Shown: piece after piece, positions 1-5,299 of the stretch | How positions within the stretch are numbered: the first letter of the stretch is position 1 | Layout of the letters: each line of letters begins with the position of its first letter | Assembly (NCBI GenBank): GCA_019313725.1 | Contig: JAFDAT010000098.1 | Span: 1 to 9,875 of the forward strand | Origin: Deltaproteobacteria bacterium | Lineage (GTDB): Bacteria > Desulfobacterota > Desulfobacteria > Desulfobacterales > B30-G6 | Length of the DNA stretch: 9,875 nucleotides | Direction of reading: 5' to 3' | The notes under the pieces: model-generated | What the model was told of the DNA's origin: nothing | Database searches by the model: none | Seen by the model: the letters and a program-made list of their open reading frames with translations, nothing else | Program-made: the position numbers and the translations under genes

Positions 1-126
1 ACTCTTTTTGTATTATAATCCTGAAAATCCTGTTAATCTTGTCTAATTTTTTGGTCACTGACTCCTTACTTCCGTTTTCCGTCCTCTGTCCTCTGTGGCT
101 CTGGCGCTCCGTCCTCCGGCCCTGGG
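1..126. repeat. Intergenic degenerate short repeats at left edge
   Basis: No gene is visible here. Positions 17-43 are three consecutive 9-nt units (AATCCTGAA, AATCCTGTT, AATCTTGTC). Positions about 66-120 are pyrimidine-rich on the plus strand; read on the minus strand they form degenerate units of about 7 nt resembling GGACAGA, GGACGGA and AAACGGA. From memory, similar strings are dispersed between genes in deltaproteobacterial genomes; this was not searched. The stretch follows the yejE stop codon directly, and no clear intrinsic terminator was found in it. Confidence 0.5.
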
Positions 127-1743
127 TCACTCGAGTCTGGTAAATTGTTTGGGGTCGTACGCATTTCTGACGCCCTCGCCCACAAAAACCCCCAGAAGCA
201 TGACCAGGAAAAGGGCGAGCGAGGGATAGAGAATCAACCACCAGGCCCAGCGGTACTGCTGGGCCTGAAATAGGAGCTCTCCCCAGCTGGGTGTCGGCGG
301 CGGCAGCCCGAACCCGAGATAATCCAGCGCCGCCAGGGAACCGATGGCCCCTACCAGGGAGAAGGGAAAAAAAGTGATCACCGGGATCATCCCGTTGGGC
401 AGAATATGCTTGAAGATGATTTTCAACGGCGGCACACCCATGCACCTGGCCGCTTCCACAAAAGGCTGGCCGCGCAGTCTTAAAAATTCCCCCCGAATGT
501 AATACGAAATGCCGATCCAGTTGAACAGCCCGTAACAGACAAGCAGGAGCATGAAACTTCTACCGTAGATCGATCCCATCAGAATCATGATGTACAGGAA
601 CGGAAGCGCGCTCCAAATTTCTATGAAACGCTGGCCGGAGATGTCGACCAGCCCGCCATAGTAGCCCTGCAGTGCCCCGGCGGCGATGCCCAGCCCCATG
701 GATCCAACAACCAGCAGCAGTCCAAAGGTCATGGATGTTCGCATGCCGTACAGAACCCTGGCCATGACGTCCCGCCCTGCCCGGTCGATGCCCAGCGGGT
801 GCTCTTTGACCGGCGGAAAAGGAAAACGTACATCCTGTTTTTGGAATTCAACGGTATAGCTCCGGGTCCCGACGGTCAGCCTGAGATCATCAACCGGCCC
901 GAAATAGCGGTTCTCCACAAGCTGCAGCATTTCCTGCCGTCTGCCTTCTGAAAGTTCAAGCCACAGATCCCGCACTTTCTGCCCGGACACCGGCATGCGG
1001 TCCAGGCTGCGACTGAACCTTGCCCGGTATGGTTTCCCCGCGTCAGCCCCCGATATTTCTTCGGGAAATCTGAATGTGAGGCGGACCGAATCCGGAACGC
1101 CCCCCCGTTGATGGTAGGTGGAAAGTGAGATGGTAATCGACCCGTGATCCCTGTTTTCTATTTTTCGGGTTATCGCCGGGGAAGGCCGGTTGGAAAACCT
1201 CGCCGTGACAGCTTCCCGAATGTCCGGCGGAATCTCAAAGAAATCGGTCAATCGACGGTTTCTGACATCCTTATCCGGCATTGCGGAAAAAGCCTCCAGC
1301 CGCACAGCCCTTTTAACGGTAAAATCCGGCATGATATTGGCAGTCCCTACCCGGGGCATGGGCACAAAGACCAGGTTAATGACTTCCGACACGTCGATTG
1401 TGGCCGGGTCGACGCTCTTGTAAGGGCCATAGGGAAAGGGGGTAAAAATCATGTAGTTTTCCCTGTGGTCGGCAAACTGTTCAGAACCGTTGATCCGGTG
1501 ATAGTCCGGTCGTGTCTGGCGGCCGCTTCCGGTGAATTCGTCTTCGGGATAGAATTGGAAAACCGGGAAATACGACCTGCCCTGAAATCGGATGTACAAC
1601 GGTGAACTGTTACAGATAATTTCAGCACAAAGGCTCAGGCCATAAAGGATAACGAGGATCCAGAAAGAAATATAGGCCCGCCGCAGGGCCTTGAAACGGA
1701 TGAAACGCTTGCGCGCCATGGGATTTTTAAAAGGCAATTTCAT
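127..1743 (-). CDS. yejE: ABC transporter permease, YejE-like, with enlarged periplasmic region
   Basis: Inner-membrane permease of a YejABEF-type importer for peptides or microcin C-like compounds (role inferred from family). The N-terminus resembles E. coli YejE: an Arg-rich start, a first membrane segment at about residues 26-44 (ILYGLSLCAEII), then a YFPVFQFYPEDEF block. The C-terminal part is a standard BPD_transp_1 domain: the HPLGIDRAGRDVMARVLYG block at about 315-333, further membrane segments up to about 522, and the coupling EAA loop EAARCMGVPP with a downstream LPN at about 430-450. E. coli YejE is about 341 residues; this protein has 538. The excess is one block at about residues 110-308, between membrane segments 1 and 2, hence probably periplasmic. 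The start is supported by AGGAAG just upstream of the ATG. It follows yejB by 61 nt; no yejF ATPase follows within the window. Confidence 0.88.
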   Translation of the reverse strand: MKLPFKNPMARKRFIRFKALRRAYISFWILVILYGLSLCAEIICNSSPLYIRFQGRSYFPVFQFYPEDEFTGSGRQTRPDYHRINGSEQFADHRENYMIFTPFPYGPYKSVDPATIDVSEVINLVFVPMPRVGTANIMPDFTVKRAVRLEAFSAMPDKDVRNRRLTDFFEIPPDIREAVTARFSNRPSPAITRKIENRDHGSITISLSTYHQRGGVPDSVRLTFRFPEEISGADAGKPYRARFSRSLDRMPVSGQKVRDLWLELSEGRRQEMLQLVENRYFGPVDDLRLTVGTRSYTVEFQKQDVRFPFPPVKEHPLGIDRAGRDVMARVLYGMRTSMTFGLLLVVGSMGLGIAAGALQGYYGGLVDISGQRFIEIWSALPFLYIMILMGSIYGRSFMLLLVCYGLFNWIGISYYIRGEFLRLRGQPFVEAARCMGVPPLKIIFKHILPNGMIPVITFFPFSLVGAIGSLAALDYLGFGLPPPTPSWGELLFQAQQYRWAWWLILYPSLALFLVMLLGVFVGEGVRNAYDPKQFTRLE

Positions 1744-1763
1744 GCTTCCTGAATATATTACGC

Positions 1764-1827
1764 CTTGAAAACTATTCTTTTTTGAAAACCGATCCTTTTG
1801 AAAACTATTCCTTTTGAAAACTGATCC
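1764..1827. repeat. 16-nt tandem repeat, about four copies, yejB-yejE junction
   Basis: Read on the minus strand, the copies are GGATCAGTTTTCAAAA, GGAATAGTTTTCAAAA, GGATCGGTTTTCAAAAAA (two extra A) and a final GAATAGTTTTCAAGG. The first copy encodes the last residues of YejB (ISFQK), and the TAG stop lies in the second. The later copies therefore look like duplications of the gene's own 3' end, pushing yejE further away. Confidence 0.8.
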
Positions 1828-2848
1828 GGGGATCTATAAGAACATACAAAAAATCGGACAGGATATTACCGACCAGTCCCAGCAGTGCGGTCAGCGAAAG
1901 GATGCCCATGAAAACGGGATAGTCCCGGCCGACAATGGCCTCAAGGCTTAAACGGCCCATGCCGGGGATTTCGAACACCTGCTCGATAATGACCGACCCG
2001 GCAAACATGACGGTCAGAATGGAACCGAACCCTGTGGCGATGGGAATCAGGGAATTGCGCAGGGCATGCCACCATATAGCCCGTTGAAAACTGCCGCCTT
2101 TGGCCAGGACCGTGCGGATATAATCCTGGCTGATTTGCTCGAGCAGTGAATTTTTCATGAGCAGGGTCAGCACGGCAAAATTGCCGACGACGTAGCAAAG
2201 CACCGGCAGAAACATGTGGTGAACGATGTCTTTTGCCTTTCCAAACAGGCTGAGCTGCCCGTAATAATCCGAGGTAAAACCGGACAGCGGAAACAGATCC
2301 CACAACCCATCCACGGTGCCGGAAAACAGCATTTTCAGAACCATGCCGAAGGCAAAGGGCGGGATGGCATAGCCCACAAAGACCACAACACTGGAAACGA
2401 TGTCGAATGCCCGGTCATGCCGCAGGGCTTTTATGATGCCCAGCGGGATGCATACCAGGTAGGAAAGTATGAACCCGGTAAGGCCGAAGATCAGCGATAT
2501 CCTGAACCTTTCACGAATCAGCTGCCAGGATGTCTTGTTGGGAAAACGGTAAGACTCCATCCGCATGCCGAGCCGGTCGGTCACCAGCCAACGCCAGTAC
2601 CGCTGGTAGAAAGGCTTGTCAAATCCGAAATGAACCTCGATGGCCTTGCGCTGTTCAGTGGATATCGTTCCCGCCGTACCGGTTCCCCGTCCGGATTCGG
2701 AAACCCCTATGCTGCGCATCTGCATGATGGCCTGCTCCACGGGTCCTCCGGGAACAAATTGAATGATGGTGAAGCAAAGCAGTGTAATGCCAAGAAACGT
2801 CGGAATGATAAGCAGAAAGCGCCGTATGAAATAATCCATCCTTTCCAT
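1805..2848 (-). CDS. yejB: ABC transporter permease, YejB-like
   Basis: First permease of the YejB/YejE pair, inner membrane, expected to form the translocation channel with YejE. It has 347 residues against about 364 in E. coli YejB. Visible features: the N-terminal membrane segment YFIRRFLLIIPTFLGITLL, the FVPGGPVEQ motif at about 31-39 typical of DppB/OppB/YejB permeases, the block FGFDKPFYQRYWRW at about 74-87, membrane segments at about 118-138, 153-175 and 212-232, an EAA-type loop at about 242-269 (YIRTVLAKGG ... LRNSLIPI), and the conserved EIPGMGRL at about 293-300. No good ribosome binding site precedes the chosen ATG; the in-frame ATG three codons later (MDYFIRR) would also fit the family start. 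A yejA-like binding protein gene, usual upstream, is absent from the 577 bp before the gene. Confidence 0.88.
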   Translation of the reverse strand: MERMDYFIRRFLLIIPTFLGITLLCFTIIQFVPGGPVEQAIMQMRSIGVSESGRGTGTAGTISTEQRKAIEVHFGFDKPFYQRYWRWLVTDRLGMRMESYRFPNKTSWQLIRERFRISLIFGLTGFILSYLVCIPLGIIKALRHDRAFDIVSSVVVFVGYAIPPFAFGMVLKMLFSGTVDGLWDLFPLSGFTSDYYGQLSLFGKAKDIVHHMFLPVLCYVVGNFAVLTLLMKNSLLEQISQDYIRTVLAKGGSFQRAIWWHALRNSLIPIATGFGSILTVMFAGSVIIEQVFEIPGMGRLSLEAIVGRDYPVFMGILSLTALLGLVGNILSDFLYVLIDPRISFQKE

Positions 2849-3141
2849 GCGGGAATTATTACATCACCTGCCTCGTTTTTTCAAGCCGCAGTCCCGTAAC
2901 GCTTTAATAGCGGTCAAATCCGCCAATAATTGTTTGAAATTCCCCTCGTTCGTATATATACATACCGGTCCCCATCCTCATGGTCAAAAAAAGCTTCCAG
3001 CGGGCCCGGGCCGAATCCACCATCCACACCGTTGTTGCCCTGAAAAGCCCGGGCCAACGGTCTGGAAAGGCTTACTTGATTCGAGGATGGCATCATAGCA
3101 CTGTGACCTCATCCAACCGTGACTCGACTGTGGTCACAGAC
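2849..3141. other. Stretch without a recognisable gene, with inverted repeats
   Basis: Small open frames exist on both strands but none gives a recognisable protein. Two perfect inverted repeats are present: GGCCCGGGC at 3003-3011 with GCCCGGGCC at 3047-3055, and CTGTGACC at 3101-3108 with GGTCACAG at 3132-3139. They may be remnants of former regulatory or coding DNA. No transcription signals for yejB could be assigned with confidence. Confidence 0.4.
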
Positions 3142-3276
3142 GAACAGCGCCAAAACTGGAAGCTTGCAGGCGGTGGTTTCGGGATTCACTGGCCAGAAAT
3201 TGATGAGGACCTATCAACCGAAGGGCTTTTAAGGGGAGCTCCGGCACCACAAAAGACCATGTCTAACGTTGCATAA
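3142..3276 (+). pseudogene. DUF2442 family C-terminal fragment
   Basis: The frame encodes EQRQNWKLAGGGFGIHWPEI, continuing DEDLSTEGLLRG to a TAA at 3274-3276. This matches the C-terminal half of DUF2442 proteins, where an EQR-NW-L-G-GIHWP-DEDLS-LL pattern is characteristic. The N-terminal half of the domain (beta strands with a DGR motif and a WYPRL-type segment) is missing. In another frame just upstream, RLWSQT could be the eroded end of that half, which would imply a small deletion and frameshift near 3140. DUF2442 genes often sit beside DUF4160 genes in toxin-antitoxin-like pairs; no DUF4160 partner was seen. The ATG at 2980 opens a longer frame, but its first 50 residues do not resemble the family. 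Confidence 0.6.
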
Positions 3277-3425
3277 TCTACAAAAGCCTAACCATTTCTT
3301 ATTCATCACAACTGAATCATTCCTGGAAGGGCTGTAATTTTGATGTTTTATACTGCTCGGCGCTAATCGGAAGAAATTTCCAAGTTTGATATAATCTCAA
3401 TTTTTTCAACATGATTATTTTTCGG
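3277..3425. other. A+T-rich spacer without a gene
   Basis: Spacer between the DUF2442 remnant and the convergent higA end. No convincing hairpin followed by a T-run was found on either strand, so where higBA transcription ends is unclear. Confidence 0.4.
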
Positions 3426-3764
3426 TTAAACAACTTCTCCATTATTTTGCAACTCTTTCGAATGAAGGACCCGCTGAGGAATTGGTTTTACTTTCATCCA
3501 TTCCTTTGAATGTGTTTCTGCCTGCCATAAATCATAATTTCTCTGCAAATTGAGCCAAAACGCTGGAGTGGTGTCGAAAGCGCGGGACAAGCGTAAAGCC
3601 ATATCGGGTGTTATAGACCCTCTTTCATTGATTATTTTAGAAAGGGTTTTTCGTGAAACTCCGAGAGTTTCTGCCATATCTTTGATAGTGGCGGATAACG
3701 GTAATAAGTAGTCTTCTTTTAGTATATTGCCCGGATGAGTAGGACGTCTTATCATTTTTCGCAT
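3426..3764 (-). CDS. higA: HigA-type antitoxin, Xre-family DNA-binding protein
   Basis: 112-residue cytoplasmic antitoxin of the HigA/VapI family. It begins with the hallmark RPTHPGNILKEDYLLPL block (residues 7-23), followed by the Xre helix-turn-helix at about 25-47 (ATIKDMAETLGVSRKTLSKI), the INERGSITPDMALRLSRAF region, and the PAFWLNLQRNYDLW segment (67-80) typical of HigA. It should neutralise the toxin encoded just upstream and repress the operon. The start is supported by AGGAG eight bases before the ATG; that site overlaps the toxin TAG stop, and the gap between the genes is 11 nt, suggesting translational coupling. A second ATG three codons in (MIRRPTHPG) is the usual family start and remains possible. 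Confidence 0.92.
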   Translation of the reverse strand: MRKMIRRPTHPGNILKEDYLLPLSATIKDMAETLGVSRKTLSKIINERGSITPDMALRLSRAFDTTPAFWLNLQRNYDLWQAETHSKEWMKVKPIPQRVLHSKELQNNGEVV

Positions 3765-3775
3765 TATTCTGTCTC

Positions 3776-4054
3776 CTAATGATAGTCATCATAATCGACA
3801 ATATAGGCGTCACCATCAATAAACTTAAAAAATAACCGCCAATTGCCGTATACTTTAACTGAATGAAGGCCCTTTTTATCACCACTCAGTTGGTGAAGAA
3901 AAGACCCTGGGTAATTCATATCTTTTATTTCCGTTGCCGCATTAAGTCGATCAAGAATTCGTTCAAGTCTTTTGGCATGATCCGGCCGAATACCCTTCTT
4001 ACTGCCTGTATAAAAAAAGTTTTCTAAACCTTTATGCTTGAAAGTCTTTATCAT
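3776..4054 (-). CDS. higB: HigB/RelE-type ribosome-dependent mRNase toxin
   Basis: 92-residue toxin of the plasmid-maintenance killer/HigB-like family, expected to cleave mRNA on the ribosome. Recognisable pieces are IKTFKHKGLENFFYTGSKKG at the N-terminus, the HAKRLERILDRLNAA helix, and the conserved core HQLSGDKKGLHSVKVYGNWR with the LFFKF strand at about 54-78. It ends DAYIVDYDDYH, as the family does. The open frame extends to an ATG at 4090, but the family starts at MIKTF, and the upstream ATG would lie at the -35 of the promoter seen here, so 4054 is chosen. No Shine-Dalgarno site precedes this ATG. Toxin-first order is the HigBA arrangement. It is transcribed divergently from the second toxin-antitoxin pair at 4411. 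Confidence 0.9.
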   Translation of the reverse strand: MIKTFKHKGLENFFYTGSKKGIRPDHAKRLERILDRLNAATEIKDMNYPGSFLHQLSGDKKGLHSVKVYGNWRLFFKFIDGDAYIVDYDDYH

Positions 4055-4061
4055 ATAGACA

Positions 4062-4090
4062 ATTGTAACCTCTAAGGTTACAACTGTCAA
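4062..4090 (-). promoter_or_regulatory. sigma70-like promoter of higBA
   Basis: On the minus strand TTGACA (4090-4085) is followed after exactly 17 nt by TACAAT (4067-4062). Only seven bases separate the -10 from the higB ATG at 4054, so transcription should start on or beside the A of the ATG. The mRNA would be leaderless, which agrees with the missing ribosome binding site. Confidence 0.75.
4063..4083. promoter_or_regulatory. higBA operator-like palindrome
   Basis: Perfect dyad: arms TTGTAACCT (4063-4071) and AGGTTACAA (4075-4083) around CTA. It covers most of the promoter spacer and five bases of the -10, the usual placement for HigA autorepression. HigA as the ligand is inferred. Confidence 0.75.
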
Positions 4091-4375
4091 CTTTAAAATA
4101 AACTTTCTGATGTAGGAACTTCCGGAGGTATGTCGGCATGCCGGCTTTCAGATTTACGAATCCAGTCATCGCATATTGCCCGGTGTAGCGATATTTAGAT
4201 TTCACACTGATTATGTCAACTCACTGTAATCACGTTAATATTATGTTGTGACATAATCTTCTGTTAGAACCAATCGCCAGCGATGATGAAATCATTAGTT
4301 CCGGCCATATCAAATGTTCAAAGGTTCGTTTCGTTAATCAAAAGGAAAAAAATTCATAATTTTTATTGAACTGGG
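4091..4375. promoter_or_regulatory. Intergenic region between two divergent TA modules, with inverted repeats
   Basis: No gene seen. It contains GATTATGTCA (4209-4218) and its exact inverse TGACATAATC (4249-4258), 30 nt apart, plus a further ATTATGT (4240-4246) that can pair with the same right arm (4251-4257) across a TGTG loop. A separate palindrome, CGGCATGCCG, lies at 4134-4143. The TGACATA-type half-site recurs in the downstream promoter at 4381-4402, so these may be extra binding sites for the same regulator. Confidence 0.45.
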
Positions 4376-4404
4376 TTGACAATATATCAGTTTTGACATA
4401 TTTA
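4376..4404 (+). promoter_or_regulatory. sigma70-like promoter and dyad of the second TA operon
   Basis: TTGACA (4376-4381), 17-nt spacer, TATTTA (4399-4404). The expected start point is about 4411, which is the A of the toxin ATG, so this transcript may also be leaderless. An imperfect dyad, AATATATCA (4381-4389) and TGACATATT (4394-4402), eight of nine positions matching, covers the spacer and -10 and is a plausible antitoxin operator. Confidence 0.65.
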
Positions 4405-4410
4405 TAGCCA

Positions 4411-4761
4411 ATGAGTCCACATGACAAACCGATAGTCTGGCTACATGGAGAAGTTGCTACTCCGTCATTTTCTTCCAACGCTAGAATAGAAGCGGGGTAT
4501 TTGCTACGGCAAATTCAAAAAGGCACAAAGCTTTCTTTACCACAATCGCGGCCGATGCCATCTATTGGTCCAAACTGTCATGAACTGAGAATAAACGATG
4601 AAAACTTATCGTGGCGTATAATTTATCGAATCTATACTGATATGATCCTGATTTTGGATATTTTCGAGAAAAAGACCAGCAAAACATCTAAATCAACCAT
4701 CGATGTCTGCAAACAAAGAATCAAAACTTATGAAAAAGATATCAAAGGATGGAAAAAATAA
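4411..4761 (+). CDS. RelE/ParE-type toxin, phage Gp49-like family
   Basis: 116-residue toxin of the Gp49-like HigB group (PF05973-type). The start KPIVWLHGEVATPSFSSNAR matches the family's opening, followed by the helix ARIEAGYLLRQIQKG, then SRPMPSIGPNCHELRI (about 47-61), the WRIIYRI strand (68-74), the ILDIFEKKT strand (81-89), and a C-terminal helix beginning IDVCKQRIKTYEKD. It should act as a translation-dependent mRNase, neutralised by the downstream Xre protein. No Shine-Dalgarno sequence lies before the ATG and the promoter sits immediately upstream. Its stop codon is one base before the start of the antitoxin gene. Fold and gene order are clear; the exact RNA target cannot be read from sequence. 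Confidence 0.9.
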   Translation: MSPHDKPIVWLHGEVATPSFSSNARIEAGYLLRQIQKGTKLSLPQSRPMPSIGPNCHELRINDENLSWRIIYRIYTDMILILDIFEKKTSKTSKSTIDVCKQRIKTYEKDIKGWKK

Positions 4762-4762
4762 A

Positions 4763-5071
4763 ATGGACAAAAGAAAAAAGAAACGACTGGAATCCAAAGG
4801 CTACAAAGTCGGCACCGTAGAACAGTTTCTGGATCTGACTACGGAAGAATCAGAGTACATCGAATTAAAGCTTGCACTCTCTGAAGCATTGGCGAAAAGA
4901 CGAAAAAGTAGCAAGTTGACACAGGTACAATTAGCTAAAATCTTGAAATCAAGTCAGTCCAGAGTTGCCAAAATGGAAAAAGGAGATCCGAGCGTATCAT
5001 TGGACCTGCTCGTCAAATCACTTTTAGCCATGGGAGCGAAAAAAGCAAGCATTGCAAAAGCCATCGCTTGA
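4763..5071 (+). CDS. Xre-family antitoxin
   Basis: 102-residue helix-turn-helix antitoxin. The N-terminal part MDKRKKKRLESKGYKVGTVE followed by QFLDLTTEESEYIELKLALS matches the usual layout of antitoxins paired with Gp49-like toxins. The Xre helix-turn-helix spans about residues 52-72 (LTQVQLAKILKSSQSRVAKM), with EKGDPSVSLDLLVKSLLAMG after it. A longer frame from 4703 exists, but it would overlap the toxin by 59 nt and its extra residues are the toxin sequence out of frame. The ATG at 4763 lies one base after the toxin TAA and has an AAAGGATGG stretch upstream, so it is preferred. It is likely translationally coupled to the toxin and represses the promoter at 4376-4404. Confidence 0.9.
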   Translation: MDKRKKKRLESKGYKVGTVEQFLDLTTEESEYIELKLALSEALAKRRKSSKLTQVQLAKILKSSQSRVAKMEKGDPSVSLDLLVKSLLAMGAKKASIAKAIA

Positions 5072-5273
5072 TTGACCCGCTTAAAATTCGATTTCAAATC
5101 AACGCCCACCAGCAGTATCAGCCAATTTAAGATTTATCATTATTTGGCAACCATTTGATAATACGTAAAAATCCTATTTTCTGTTACTCTTCAATCGGGA
5201 GAGATCGCCGGACAAGATGTAGTCACCGCTTTTCAGCCACATCCATTTTTTAGATACTTGTTTCGTAGGATTT
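5072..5273. other. Intergenic spacer left of the IS200-like element
   Basis: A+T-rich 202 bp with no recognisable gene and no strong hairpin terminator behind the antitoxin gene. Any gene that the mobile element might have interrupted is not recognisable on this side. Confidence 0.35.
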
Positions 5274-5299
5274 GGGGTCAAATCTACGTTTGCCCTTTA
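5274..5299. repeat. Left terminal inverted repeat
   Basis: Starts GGGGTCAAATCTACG and continues TTTGCCCTTTA. The transposase TAG stop (5286-5284) lies inside it. It differs from the right copy at two positions (t for a at 5289, c for a at 5293). Confidence 0.8.

Noticed and set aside
1144..2899. Several plus-strand open frames opposite yejB and yejE
   Set aside because: They are antisense shadows of well-supported permease genes and encode low-complexity proteins without family resemblance.
2980..3276. A 98-codon plus-strand frame as a complete gene
   Set aside because: Only its last 45 codons match a family (DUF2442); the first part has no recognisable content and no ribosome binding site, so only the fragment was annotated.
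4055..4090. Longer N-terminus for the HigB toxin
   Set aside because: The upstream ATG lies at the -35 box of the gene's own promoter and the family starts at MIKTF.
4703..4762. Longer N-terminus for the second antitoxin
   Set aside because: The extra residues are an out-of-frame reading of the toxin end; the family start MDKRKKKR lies at 4763.
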